Positions 1-13,339 of a stretch of 64,000 bases of DNA are shown here, piece by piece. Source of the DNA: Bursaphelenchus xylophilus (lineage: Eukaryota > Nematoda > Chromadorea > Rhabditida > Aphelenchoididae). A model generated the notes under the pieces. The model worked only from the letters and a program-made list of their open reading frames with translations. It did no database searches and was not told the DNA's origin. The stretch is taken from NCBI GenBank assembly GCA_904066235.2, contig CAJFCV020000003.1, positions 7,812,001-7,876,000 on the forward strand, in the 5' to 3' direction. A program made the translations under genes and the position numbers. How positions within the stretch are numbered: position 1 is the stretch's first letter; every line of letters begins with the position of its first letter.

Positions 1-3000
1 CCAATTCACTTTATTTTTTATTAGTGCCTAGTGTAATATCAGAGTATTCGGCCTGGTACCGGCGCAATTTGGCTCCGAAAAAGCTGAAACTTGCGGGTTT
101 GAAATTTCATTCTGTTATGTTTCGAACGGTGTAGGTCACGCCAGTTCACTCCGACATCTCCAATTCACTTTATTTTTTATTAGTGCCTAGTGTAATATCA
201 GAGTATTCGGCCTGGTACCGGCGCAATTTGGCTCCGAAAAAGCTGAAACTTGCGGGTTTGAAATTTCATTCTGTTATGTTTCGAACGGTGTAGGTCACGT
301 CAGTTCACTCCGACATCTCCAATTCACTTTATTTTTTATTAGTGCCTAGTGTAATATCAGAGTATTCGGCCTGGTACCGGCGCAATTTGGCTCCGAAAAA
401 GCTGAAACTTGCGGGTTTCAAATTTCATTCTGTTATGTTTCGAACGGTGTAGGTCACGCCAGTTCACTCCGACATCTCCAATTCACTTTATTTTTTATTA
501 GTGCCTAGTGTAATATCAGAGTATTCGGCCTGGTACCGGCGCAATTTGGCTCCGAAAAAGCTGAAACTTGCGGGTTTCAAATTTCATTCTGCAATGTTTC
601 GAATGGTATAGGTCACGCCAGTTCACTCCGACATCTCCAATTCACTTTATTTTTTATTAGTGCCTAGTGTAATATCAGAGTGTTCGGCTTGGTACCGGCG
701 CAATTTGGCTCCAAAAAAGCTGAAAATTGCAGGTTTGAAATTTCATTCTGTTATGTTTCGAACGGTGTAGGTCACGCCAGTTCACTCCGACATCTCCAAT
801 TCACTTTATTTTTTATTAGTGCCTAGTGTAATATCAGAGTATTCGGCCTGGTACCGGCGCAATTTGGCTCCGAAAAAGCTGAAACTTGCGGGTTTGGAAT
901 TTCATTCTGCAATGTTTCGAACGGTGTAGGTCACGCCAGTTCACTCCGACATCTCCAATTCACTTTATTTTTTATTAGTGCCTAGTGTAATATCAGAGCG
1001 TTCGGCTTGGTACCGGCGCAATTTGGCTCCAAAAAAGCTGAAACTTGCAGGTTTGAAATTTCATTCTGTTATGTTTCGAACGGTGTAGGTCACGCCAGTT
1101 CACTCCGACATCTCCAATTCACTTTATTTTTTATTAGTGCCTAGTGTAATATCAGAGTATTCGGCCTGGTACCGGCGCAATTTGGCTTCGAAAAAGCTGA
1201 AACTTGCGGGTTTGAAATTTCATTCTGTTATGTTTCGAACGGTGTAGGTCACGCCAGTTCACTCCGACATCTCCAATTCACTTTATTTTTTATTAGTGCC
1301 TAGTGTAATATCAGAGTATTCGGCCTGGTACCGGCGCAATTTGGCTCCGAAAAAGCTGAAACTTGCGGGTTTGAAATTTCATTCTGTTATGTTTCGAACG
1401 GTGTAGGTCACGCCAGTTCACTCCGACATCTCCAATTCACTTTATTTTTTATTAGTGCCTAGTGTAATATCAGAGTATTCGGCCTGGTACCGGCGCAATT
1501 TGGCTCCGAAAAAGCTGAAACTTGCGGGTTTGAAATTTCATTCTGTTATGTTTCGGACGGTGTAGGTCACGCCAGTTCACTCCGACATCTCCAATTCACT
1601 TTATTTTTTATTAGTGCCTAGTGTAATATCAGAGTATTCGGCCTGGTACCGGCGCAATTTGGCTCCGAAAAAGCTGAAACTTGCGGGTTTGAAATTTCAT
1701 TCTGTTATGTTTCGAACGGTGTAGGTCACGTCAGTTCACTCCGACATCTCCAATTCACTTTATTTTTTATTAGTGCCTAGTGTAATATCAGAGTATTCGG
1801 CCTGGTACCGGCGCAATTTGGCTCCGAAAAAGCTGAAACTTGCGGGTTTCAAATTTCATTCTGTTATGTTTCGAACGGTGTAGGTCACGCCAGTTCACTC
1901 CGACATCTCCAATTCACTTTATTTTTTATTAGTGCCTAGTGTAATATCAGAGTATTCGGCCTGGTACCGGCGCAATTTGGCTCCGAAAAAGCTGAAACTT
2001 GCGGGTTTCAAATTTCATTCTGCAGTGTTTCGAATGGTATAGGTCACGCCAGTTCACTCCGACATCTCCAATTCACTTTATTTTTTATTAGTGCCTAGTG
2101 TAATATCAGAGTGTTCGGCTTGGTACCGGCGCAATTTGGCTCCAAAAAAGCTGAAAATTGCAGGTTTGAAATTTCATTCTGTTATGTTTCGAACGGTGTA
2201 GGTCACGCCAGTTCACTCCGACATCTCCAATTCACTTTATTTTTTATTAGTGCCTAGTGTAATATCAGAGTATTCGGCCTGGTACCGGCGCAATTTGGCT
2301 CCGAAAAAGCTGAAACTTGCGGGTTTGGAATTTCATTCTGCAATGTTTCGAACGGTGTAGGTCACGCCAGTTCACTCCGACATCTCCAATTCACTTTATT
2401 TTTTATTAGTGCCTAGTGTAATATCAGAGCGTTCGGCTTGGTACCGGCGCAATTTGGCTCCAAAAAAGCTGAAACTTGCAGGTTTGAAATTTCATTCTGT
2501 TATGTTTCGAACGGTGTAGGTCACGCCAGTTCACTCCGACATCTCCAATTCACTTTATTTTTTATTAGTGCCTAGTGTAATATCAGAGTATTCGGCCTGG
2601 TACCGGCGCAATTTGGCTCCGAAAAAGCTGAAACTTGCGGGTTTGGAATTTCATTCTGCAATGTTTCGAACGGCGTAGGTCACGCCAGTTCACTCCGACA
2701 TCTCCAATTCACTTTATTTTTTATTAGTGCCTAGTGTAATATCAGAGCGTTCGGCTTGGTACCGGCGCAATTTGGCTCCAAAAAAGCTGAAACTTGCAGG
2801 TTTGAAATTTCATTCTGTTATGTTTCGAACGGTGTAGGTCACGCCAGTTCACTCCGACATCTCCAATTCACTTTATTTTTTATTAGTGCCTAGTGTAATA
2901 TCAGAGTATTCGGCCTGGTACCGGCGCAATTTGGCTCCGAAAAAGCTGAAACTTGCGGGTTTGAAATTTCATTCTGTTATGTTTCGAACGGTGTAGGTCA

Positions 3001-6000
3001 CGCCAGTTCACTCCGACATCTCCAATTCACTTTATTTTTTTTAGTGCCTAGTGTAATATCAGAGTATTCGGCCTGGTACCGGCGCAATTTGGCTCCGAAA
3101 AAGCTGAAACTTGCGGGTTTGAAATTTCATTCTGTTATGTTTCGAACGGTGTAGGTCACGCCAGTTCACTCCGACATCTCCAATTCACTTTATTTTTTAT
3201 TAGTGCCTAGTGTAATATCAGAGTATTCGGCCTGGTACCGGCGCAATTTGGCTCCGAAAAAAGCTGAAACTTGCGGGTTTCAAATTTCATTCTGTTATGT
3301 TTCGAACGGTGTAGGTCACGCCAGTTCACTCCGACATCTCCAATTCACTTTATTTTTTATTAGTGCCTAGTGTAATATCAGAGTATTCGGCCTGGTACCG
3401 GCGCAATTTGGCTCCGAAAAAGCTGAAACTTGCGGGTTTCAAATTTCATTCTGTTATGTTTCGAACGGTGTAGGTCACGCCAGTTCACTCCGACATCTCC
3501 AATTCACTTTATTTTTTATTAGTGCCTAGTGTAATATCAGAGTATTCGGCCTGGTACCGGCGCAATTTAGCTCCGAAAAAGCTGAAACTTGCGGGTTTGA
3601 AATTTCATTCTGTTATGTTTCGAACGGTGTAGGTCACGCCAGTTCACTCCGACATCTCCAATTCACTTTATTTTTTATTAGTGCCTAGTGTAATATCAGA
3701 GTATTCGGCCTGGTACCGGCGCAATTTGGCTCCGAAAAAGCTGAAACTTGCGGGTTTGAAATTTCATTCTGTTATGTTTCGAACGGTGTAGGTCACGCCA
3801 GTTCACTCCGACATCTCCAATTCACTTTATTTTTTATTAGTGCCTAGTGTAATATCAGAGTGTTCGGCCTGGTACCGGCGCAAGTTGGCTCCGAAAAAGC
3901 TGAAACTTGCGGGTTTGAAATTTCATTCTGTTATGTTTCGAACGGTGTAGGTCACGCCAGTTCACTCCGACATCTCCAATTCACTTTATTTTTTATTAGT
4001 GCCTAGTGTAATATCAGAGTATTCGGCCTGGTACCGGCGCAATTTGGCTCCGAAAAAGCTGAAACTTGCGGGTTTCAAATTTCATTCTGTTATGTTTCGA
4101 ACGGTGTAGGTCACGCCAGTTCACTCCGACATCTCCAATTCACTTTATTTTTTATTAGTGCCTAGTGTAATATCAGAGTATTCGGCCTGGTACCGGCGCA
4201 ATTTGGCTCCGAAAAAGCTGAAACTTGCGGGTTTGAAATTTCATTCTGTTATGTTTCGAACGGTGTAGGTCACGCCAGTTCACTCCGACATCTCCAATTC
4301 ACTTTATTTTTTATTAGTGCCTAGTGTAATATCAGAGTATTCGGCCTGGTACCGGCGCAATTTGGCTCCGAAAAAGCTGAAACTTGCGGGTTTGAAATTT
4401 CATTCTGTTATGTTTCGAACGGTGTAGGTCACGCCAGTTCACTCCGACATCTCCAATTCACTTTATTTTTTATTAGTGCCTAGTGTAATATCAGAGTATT
4501 CGGCCTGGTACCGGCGCAATTTGGCTCCGAAAAAGCTGAAACTTGCGGGTTTGAAATTTCATTCTGTTATGTTTCGAACGGTGTAGGTCACGTCAGTTCA
4601 CTCCGACATCTCCAATTCACTTTATTTTTTATTAGTGCCTAGTGTAATATCAGAGTATTCGGCCTGGTACCGGCGCAATTTGGCTTCGAAAAAGCTGAAA
4701 CTTGCGGGTTTGAAATTTCATTCTGTTATGTTTCGAACGGTGTAGGTCACGCCAGTTCACTCCGACATCTCCAATTCACTTTATTTTTTATTAGTGCCTA
4801 GTGTAATATCAGAGTATTCGGCCTGGTACCGGCGCAATTTGGCTCCGAAAAAGCTGAAACTTGCGGGTTTGAAATTTCATTCTGTTATGTTTCGAACGGT
4901 GTAGGTCACGCCAGTTCACTCCGACATCTCCAATTCACTTTATTTTTTATTAGTGCCTAGTGTAATATCAGAGTATTCGGCCTGGTACCGGCGCAATTTG
5001 GCTCCGAAAAAGCTGAAACTTGCGGGTTTGAAATTTCATTCTGTTATGTTTCGGACGGTGTAGGTCACGCCAGTTCACTCCGACATCTCCAATTCACTTT
5101 ATTTTTTATTAGTGCCTAGTGTAATATCAGAGTATTCGGCCTGGTACCGGCGCAATTTGGCTCCGAAAAAGCTGAAACTTGCGGGTTTGAAATTTCATTC
5201 TGTTATGTTTCGAACGGTGTAGGTCACGTCAGTTCACTCCGACATCTCCAATTCACTTTATTTTTTATTAGTGCCTAGTGTAATATCAGAGTATTCGGCC
5301 TGGTACCGGCGCAATTTGGCTCCGAAAAAGCTGAAACTTGCGGGTTTCAAATTTCATTCTGTTATGTTTCGAACGGTGTAGGTCACGCCAGTTCACTCCG
5401 ACATCTCCAATTCACTTTATTTTTTATTAGTGCCTAGTGTAATATCAGAGTATTCGGCCTGGTACCGGCGCAATTTGGCTCCGAAAAAGCTGAAACTTGC
5501 GGGTTTCAAATTTCATTCTGCAGTGTTTCGAATGGTATAGGTCACGCCAGTTCACTCCGACATCTCCAATTCACTTTATTTTTTATTAGTGCCTAGTGTA
5601 ATATCAGAGTGTTCGGCTTGGTACCGGCGCAATTTGGCTCCAAAAAAGCTGAAAATTGCAGGTTTGAAATTTCATTCTGTTATGTTTCGAACGGTGTAGG
5701 TCACGCCAGTTCACTCCGACATCTCCAATTCACTTTATTTTTTATTAGTGCCTAGTGTAATATCTGAGTATTCGGCCTGGTACCGGCGCAATTTGGCTCC
5801 GAAAAAGCTGAAACTTGCGGGTTTGGAATTTCATTCTGCAATGTTTCGAACGGTGTAGGTCACGCCAGTTCACTCCGACATCTCCAATTCACTTTATTTT
5901 TTATTAGTGCCTAGTGTAATATCAGAGCGTTCGGCTTGGTACCGGCGCAATTTGGCTCCAAAAAAGCTGAAACTTGCAGGTTTGAAATTTCATTCTGTTA

Positions 6001-9000
6001 TGTTTCGAACGGTGTAGGTCACGCCAGTTCACTCCGACATCTCCAATTCACTTTATTTTTTATTAGTGCCTAGTGTAATATCAGAGTATTCGGCCTGGTA
6101 CCGGCGCAATTTGGCTCCGAAAAAGCTGAAACTTGCGGGTTTGGAATTTCATTCTGCAATGTTTCGAACGGTGTAGGTCACGCCAGTTCACTCCGACATC
6201 TCCAATTCACTTTATTTTTTATTAGTGCCTAGTGTAATATCAGAGCGTTCGGCTTGGTACCGGCGCAATTTGGCTCCAAAAAAGCTGAAACTTGCAGGTT
6301 TGAAATTTCATTCTGTTATGTTTCGAACGGTGTAGGTCACGCCAGTTCACTCCGACATCTCCAATTCACTTTATTTTTTATTAGTGCCTAGTGTAATATC
6401 AGAGTATTCGGCCTGGTACCGGCGCAATTTGGCTCCGAAAAAGCTGAAACTTGCGGGTTTGAAATTTCATTCTGTTATGTTTCGAACGGTGTAGGTCACG
6501 CCAGTTCACTCCGACATCTCCAATTCACTTTATTTTTTATTAGTGCCTAGTGTAATATCAGAGCGTTCGGCTTGGTACCGGCGCAATTTGGCTCCGAAAA
6601 AGCTGAAACTTGCGGGTTTCAAATTTCATTCTGTTATGTTTCGAACGGTGTAGGTCACGCCAGTTCACTCCGACATCTCCAATTCACTTTATTTTTTTTA
6701 GTGCCTAGTGTAATATCAGAGTATTCGGCCTGGTACCGGCGCAATTTGGCTCCGAAAAAGCTGAAACTTGCGGGTTTGAAATTTCATTCTGTTATGTTTC
6801 GAACGGTGTAGGTCACGCCAGTTCACTCCGACATCTCCAATTCACTTTATTTTTTATTAGTGCCTAGTGTAATATCAGAGTATTCGGCCTGGTACCGGCG
6901 CAATTTGGCTCCGAAAAAGCTGAAACTTGCGGGTTTCAAATTTCATTCTGTTATGTTTCGAACGGTGTAGGTCACGCCAGTTCACTCCGACATCTCCAAT
7001 TCACTTTATTTTTTATTAGTGCCTAGTGTAATATCAGAGTATTCGGCCTGGTACCGGCGCAATTTGGCTCCGAAAAAGCTGAAACTTGCGGGTTTCAAAT
7101 TTCATTCTGTTATGTTTCGAACGGTGTAGGTCACGCCAGTTCACTCCGACATCTCCAATTCACTTTATTTTTTATTAGTGCCTAGTGTAATATCAGAGTA
7201 TTCGGCCTGGTACCGGCGCAATTTGGCTCCGAAAAAGCTGAAACTTGCGGGTTTCAAATTTCATTCTGTTATGTTTCGAACGGTGTAGGTCACGCCAGTT
7301 CACTCCGACATCTCCAATTCACTTTATTTTTTATTAGTGCCTAGTGTAATATCAGAGTATTCGGCCTGGTACCGGCGCAATTTGGCTCCAAAAAAGCTGA
7401 AACTTGCGGGTTTCAAATTTCATTCTGCAATGTTTCGAATGGTATAGGTCACGCCAGTTCACTCCGACATCTCCAATTCACTTTATTTTTTATTAGTGCC
7501 TAGTGTAATATCAGAGTATTCGGCCTGGTACCGGCGCAATTTGGCTCCGAAAAAGCTGAAACTTGCGGGTTTGAAATTTCATTCTGTTATGTTTCGAACG
7601 GTGTAGGTCACGCCAGTTCACTCCGACATCTCCAATTCACTTTATTTTTTTTAATGCCTAGTGTAATATCAGAGTATTCGGCCTGGTACCGGCGCAATTT
7701 GGCTCCGAAAAAGCTGAAACTTGCGGGTTTGAAATTTCATTCTGTTATGTTTCGAGCGGTGTAGGTCACGCCAGTTCACTCCGACATCTCCAATTCACTT
7801 TATTTTTTATTAGTGCCTAGTGTAATATCAGAGTATTCGGCCTGGTACCGGCGCAATTTGGCTCCGAAAAAGCTGAAACTTGCGGGTTTCAAATTTCATT
7901 CTGTTATGTTTCGAACGGTGTAGCTCACGCCAGTTCACTCCGACATCTCCAATTCACTTTATTTTTTATTAGTGCCTAGTGTAATATCAGAGTATTCGGC
8001 CTGGTACCGGCGCAATTTGGCTCCGAAAAAGCTGAAACTTGCGGGTTTCAAATTTCATTCTGCAGTGTTTCGAATGGTATAGGTCACGCCAGTTCACTCC
8101 GACATCTCCAATTCACTTTATTTTTTATTAGTGCCTAGTGTAATATCAGAGTATTCGGCCTGGTACCGGCGCAATTTGGCTCCGAAAAAGCTGAAACCTG
8201 CGGGTTTCAAATTTCATTCGTTATGTTTCGAACGGTGTAGGTCACGCCAGTTCACTCCGACATCTCCAATTCACTTTATTTTTTATTAGTGCCTAGTGTA
8301 ATATCAGAGTATTCGGCCTGGTACCGGCGCAATTTGGCTCCGAAAAAGCTGAAACTTGCGGGTTTCAAATTTCATTCTGCAATGTTTCGAATGGTATAGG
8401 TCACGCCAGTTCACTCCGACATCTCCAATTCACTTTATTTTTTATTAGTGCCTAGTGTAATATCAGAGTATTCGGCCTGGTACCGGCGCAATTTGGCTCC
8501 GAAAAAGCTGAAACTTGCGGGTTTGGAATTTCATTCTGCAATGTTTCGAACGGTGTAGGTCACGCCAGTTCACTCCGACATCTCCAATTCACTTTATTTT
8601 TTATTAGTGCCTAGTGTAATATCAGAGTGTTCGGCTTGGTACCGGCGCAATTTGGCTCCAAAAAAGCTGAAACTTGCAGGTTTGAAATTTCATTCTGTTA
8701 TGTTTCGAACGGTGTAGGTCACGCCAGTTCACTCCGACATCTCCAATTCACTTTATTTTTTATTAGTGCCTAGTGTAATATCAGAGTATTCGGCCTGGTA
8801 CCGGCGCAATTTGGCTCCGAAAAAGCTGAAACTTGCGGGTTTGAAATTTCATTCTGTTATGTTTCGAACGGTGTAGGTCACGTCAGTTCACTCCGACATC
8901 TCCAATTCACTTTATTTTTTATTAGTGCCTAGTGTAATATCAGAGTATTCGGCCTGGTACCGGCGCAATTTGGCTCCAAAAAAGCTGAAACTTGCGGGTT

Positions 9001-10734
9001 TGAAATTTCATTCTGTTATGTTTCGAACGGTGTAGGTCACGCCAGTTCACTCCGACATCTCCAATTCACTTTATTTTTTATTAGTGCCTAGTGTAATATC
9101 AGAGTGTTCGGCCTGGTACCGGCGCAATTTGGCTCCAAAAAAGCTGAAACTTGCGGGTTTCAAATTTCATTCTGTTATGTTTCGAACGGTGTAGGTCACG
9201 CCAGTTCACTCCGACATCTCCAATTCACTTTATTTTTTATTAGTGCCTAGTGTAATATCAGAGTATTCGGCCTGGTACCGGCGCAATTTGGCTCCAAAAA
9301 AGCTGAAACTTGCGGGTTTGAAATTTCATTCTGTTATGTTTCGAACGGTGTAGGTCACGTCAGTTCGCTCCGACATCTCCAATTCACCTTATTTTTTTTA
9401 ATGCCTAGTGTAATATCAGAGTGTTCGGCTTGGTACCGGCGTAATTTGGCTCCAAAAAAGCTGAAACTTGCAGGTTTGAAATTTCATTCTGTTATGTTTC
9501 GAACGGTGTAGGTCACGCCAGTTCACTCCGATATCTCCAATTCACTTTATTTTTTTTTAATGCCTAGTGTAATATCAGAGTGTTCGGCTTGGTACCGGCG
9601 CAATTTGGCTCCAAAAAAGCTGAAACTTGCGGGTTTGAAATTTCATTCTGTTATGTTTCGAACGGTGTAGGTCACGCCAGTTCACTCCGACATCTCCAAT
9701 TCACTTTATTTTTTATTAGTGCCTAGTGTAATATCAGAGTATTCGGCCTGGTACCGGCGCAATTTGGCTCCAAAAAAGCTGAAACTTGCGTGTTTGAAAT
9801 TTCATTCTGTTATGTTTCGAACGGTGTAGGTCACGTCAGTTCGCTCCGACATCTCCAATTCACTTTATTTTTTTTTAATGCCTAGTGTAATATCAGAGTG
9901 TTCGGCTTGGTACCGGCGCAATTTGGCTCCAAAAAAGCTGAAACTTGCGGGTTTGAAATTTCATTCTGTTATGTTTCGAACGGTGTAGGTCACGCCAGTT
10001 CACTCCGACATCTCCAATTCACTTTATTTTTTATTAGTGCCTAGTGTAATATCAGAGTATTCGGCCTGGTACCGGCGCAATTTGGCTCCGAAAAAGCTGA
10101 AACTTGCGGGTTTGAAATTTCATTCTGTTATGTTTCGAACGGTGTAGGTCACGTCAGTTCGCTCCGACATCTCCAATTCACTTTATTTTTTTTTAATGCC
10201 TAGTGTAATATCAGAGTGTTCGGCTTGGTACCGGCGTAATTTGGCTCCAAAAAAGCTGAAACTTGCGGGTTTGAAATTTCATTCTGTTATGTTTCGAACG
10301 GTGTAGGTCACGCCAGTTCACTCCGACATCTCTAATTCACTTTATTTTTTATTAGTGCCTAGTGTAATATCAGGGCGTTCGGCCTGGTACGGGCGTAATT
10401 TGGCNNNNNNNNNNNNNNNNNNNNNNNNNNNNNNNNNNNNNNNNNNNNNNNNNNNNNNNNNNNNNNNNNNNNNNNNNNNNNNNNNNNNNNNNNNNNNNNN
10501 NNNNGTAATATCAGAGTGTTCGGCCTGGTACCGGCGCAATTTGGCTCCAAAAAAGCTGAAACTTGCGGGTTTGAAATTTCATTCTGTTATGTTTCGAACG
10601 GTGTAGGTCACGCCAGTTCACTCCGACATCTCCAATTCACTTTATTTTTTATTAGTGACTAGTGTAATATCAGAGTGTTCGGCCTGGTACGGGCGCAATT
10701 TGGCTCCAAAAAAGCTGAAACTTGCGGGTTTGAA
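1..10734. repeat. 159-bp satellite array, about 67 tandem monomers
   Basis: The block is a head-to-tail array with a 159-bp period; monomers start with CCAATTCACTTTATTTTTTA at 1, 160, 319 and so on. Each monomer carries a GGTACC site. Two main variants differ at a few linked positions: TATTCGGCCTGG with CCGAAAAAG and GCGGG, or GTGTTCGGCTTGG/GCGTTCGGCTTGG with CCAAAAAAG and GCAGG. Marker changes recur at offsets of 1431 bp (9 monomers) and 3498 bp (22 monomers), which shows higher-order units. From about 9.4 kb the array alternates monomers with a shortened T-tract (TTTTTTTAATGCC) and normal ones, a dimeric register. The last monomer is cut off near 10734. Although 159 is a multiple of three, stops close the frames in nearly every monomer, so the array is not coding. 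Confidence 0.97.
10405..10504. other. Assembly gap of exactly 100 N inside the satellite
   Basis: One hundred N bases interrupt the satellite. The monomer phase is 73 just before the gap and 33 just after it. About 118 bp, or 118 plus a multiple of 159, is therefore missing if the array is continuous, so the 100 is a placeholder rather than a measured length. Confidence 0.95.
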
Positions 10735-10968
10735 GTTGAGGTCGCTAAATCTGCTCCGCGCTTTAATTGCCTTCTTATTCATCATGTGGCCCAATCTTTG
10801 TCTTAATTTAGCAAATTTTAACGCTGAATAAGATGCTAATAACTTGTTCAATGCTTTCATGTTGATGTCCATCTTTTGAACAAAATTTTTCTTCTACACT
10901 TGCGGCGAATATCATGTCGTTTTTATTTCATTTTAGCAGCAGGTTTACAAAAAATGATAACATAGAGT

Positions 10969-12696
10969 CTAATATCTCTTCTCCATTTTACAAGTGTACA
11001 AAGCAGCATGGAATGAACTTGGTTTTATTTTCTTCAGTGTTGGTGGCGTCTTTCCTGGCAGAATTTTGAATTGATTCAGGAGGTTGGCAGTAAATAGATA
11101 CAGCTCCATCCTCGCCAGACCTTCTCCAAGGCATGATCTCCTTCCCAATGAGAATGGTAGTACCGCTGAATTGGCAACAAACTTTCCGTTATTATCGATA
11201 AAGCGCTCGGGTTTGAATTCGAAAGGCGACGAGAAGTTCTATAAATTCCTTTGACAGAAAACTGATCCGAAATTTATTTGACGAAGGCACAAAGGGTTAC
11301 CTTTTCATCTCTCATGATTGTGCCAATCTGCGCCAAAACTGCAGTTCCTTTTTTAATGTGGAATCCATCAATGTTTACGTCCTCAGTTGTCACACGCGGG
11401 ACGTTGAACGGAACTATGTTTGCCAACCTTTGGACCTCCGTTATAAAGGCCAGCAAATATGGGAGGTCTGGACGATCAGAAGTTCGAATCTGACGGTCAG
11501 ATGAGATCACTCTGTCGATTTCATCGTGAAGTTTATTTTGAATTTCTTGATGGTAGCAAAGATACGACACAATCCAACTCATTGTGGCACTTGTTGTGTC
11601 CTGCAACGAGGCTTACATCGTGATTTAAAGTGTTTTCTTACATGCCCGGCAAACCATAGATCGATCGCCGTTCCTCTCAATTGTTCTTTGGTAAAGTAGC
11701 CTGCATCCTCCCCATTTTCCTCCAATCTGGCCTTTTCCAACATAAAAGCATCGATGAAATCTCTCGGTTCCATTGACTGATCTGAATAGTTATTCTTCTG
11801 AAGATGGTCATCAACTTGTTTGTCAATGTGTTTCAGGAGGCCTTGGATCTTCTCAATCAAAGCAAGTCCTCGTTTATTGATATATGGAACCTGTAACAGA
11901 AATGGGAAGAGAAAAAGGAGCATGGCGAACTGGTCGTCGCCACCATTGTTGACGATATTCATGATGTCTTGAATCTTATAGAAATCGTCTTCTTTATTCT
12001 GAAAGTCATACCATTAATGAGAGGATGGACTCTTGCTAAAGCTTTGGAGAGGTTCTAAAAGAAACTTACTAGCGCTGTAAAGCTTTCCCCACAAACCACC
12101 GTATTGATGACAGAGCCAGTTGCCAGATCAAGGTATTTTTTCAAGTCAATGTCTTCAAGACCCGCATCAATATCTTTGTTAACTTTTTCGCAGATGAATA
12201 AAGCTTCAGACAGTAACTGCAAATTTAATTGGTGTATCCAACACGTGATTCTTTAACGTACCCTCTCTTCCATTCCGCTTTTTCCCAGTCCAAAATCCCT
12301 CATCACTTTCAAGGCAAACCTCCGTTGATTTCTCCACAAATCCCCAGACATATTGATGAGTCCACTCTCTCCTCCTCGGATTATTTTCATTACTGGATCC
12401 AGTGCAATCCGATCCACAAAAATGTCGCCTTGTCTTATCATATATTCATCGGCCAATTCCTTTGTATTCAGCAGGATCATTGGGGTATTTCCAATCCAAA
12501 ATGTAACCACACTTCCATATTTGGCTTTATATTCATCAAAAATCTTTTCCGGTTCTTTTTCCCCGACCATATCCATTGTATTCCCAACTTTTGGATATGG
12601 CATTGGACCTGGCGGAAGCCCAATCCGCTTGTAATAAAGGTGATAGAAAAGGTAGGCCGAGATCAGGAGAACGATGACTAGAAGGACCATCATCAT
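10969..12696 (-). CDS. Cytochrome P450, CYP2-clan-like, five exons, 502 aa
   Basis: Haem-thiolate monooxygenase, expected in the endoplasmic reticulum membrane and acting on small lipophilic compounds; the substrate is unknown. Exons by splice consensus: 12262-12696, 12070-12216, 11642-11998, 11301-11600, 10969-11238. They add up to 502 codons in one frame. The start has three Met codons followed by a hydrophobic anchor (residues 4-20) and the proline-rich hinge LPPGP. The C-helix WRNQR, I-helix AGHDTT (split by a 41-bp intron), K-helix EVQR, the PERF motif and the haem loop FSLGRRSCLG with its axial Cys are all present. Length and motifs fit an intact enzyme of the nematode CYP14/33/35-like group; the exact subfamily is not decided. 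The gene reads toward the satellite, which ends 234 bp beyond the stop codon. Confidence 0.95.
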
Positions 12697-13260
12697 CCTG
12701 AAAAATTATTATAACGGGGATAATTAAAGCAGCAAAAAGTTGAAGCAAACTTTTAGGACAATCCTCAAAAAACAAAGCGTTTTTAATCGTTCTGTAGAAA
12801 AATTTTTATAAAGAAGATTTCTGCAAGGACCTGGAAACGAAAACTGAACGGCGCACCTAAATTTTGAAAAACTAATATTTGTGCGTCTTTATCAGAAAAA
12901 TTACTGGTTAAGTTAAACAATATCGAGCACAAGATACGTGTGTGAGCACAACGATCCAAAAAGTCGAACCGTTAAATGTAGTTTAGTTGACGTGAAACAT
13001 TTTTGAGAGCGCCGAAACAAAACCCTCCCTCCCTTTCCGTTTTACAATCTTTTCAAAAAACACTAGGACTGCGAAAAAGTTCTTTTTTAGAGTTTATTCC
13101 GTTAAAAATTGCATTACATAACGCCAGAGGATAAAAGAATTTAAATTATTTGATTCAAGACAAAATTCTGGCCAGGTAGATCGTCATATTTCTTTTTTTG
13201 AATCCACCAGGAATGTTATAAAAAATGAAGTAAGAGGAACGTCCAAAGGCGGAGTTGGAG
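12697..13260. other. P450 upstream region, no gene seen
   Basis: This AT-rich stretch holds the 5' flank of the P450 gene, which reads leftward. I see no coding exon, no clear TATA box and no repeat until the AAAGGTCCGCT repeats begin at 13269. Confidence 0.5.
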
Positions 13261-13268
13261 ATTGAGTA

Positions 13269-13333
13269 CGGAAAGGTCCGCTAAACCAAAAGGTCCGCTG
13301 TACGGAAAGGTCCGCTGCGGAAAGGTCCGCTAA
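13269..13333 (+). repeat. Short repeats of AAAGGTCCGCT, left copy
   Basis: Four copies of a CGGAAAGGTCCGCT-like unit stand here. The reverse complement of the same unit is repeated at 23741-23805. The two blocks are inverted with respect to each other, with the LTR element and the minisatellites between them, so they look like terminal parts of one foldback element. Confidence 0.85.
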
Positions 13334-13339
13334 AAAAAG

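Noticed and set aside
6572..6811. 79-codon frame inside the satellite
   Set aside because: It exists only because one monomer has a shortened T-tract that shifts the frame; it is repeat sequence read through one and a half monomers.
1..10734. CRISPR-like array
   Set aside because: The units are contiguous 159-bp satellite monomers without spacers, in a nematode genome.
10642..10872. 76-codon minus-strand frame at the satellite edge
   Set aside because: Its C-terminal half is satellite sequence and the rest has no support.
12229..12681. 150-codon frame on the plus strand
   Set aside because: It is the antisense of P450 exon 1 and its intron.
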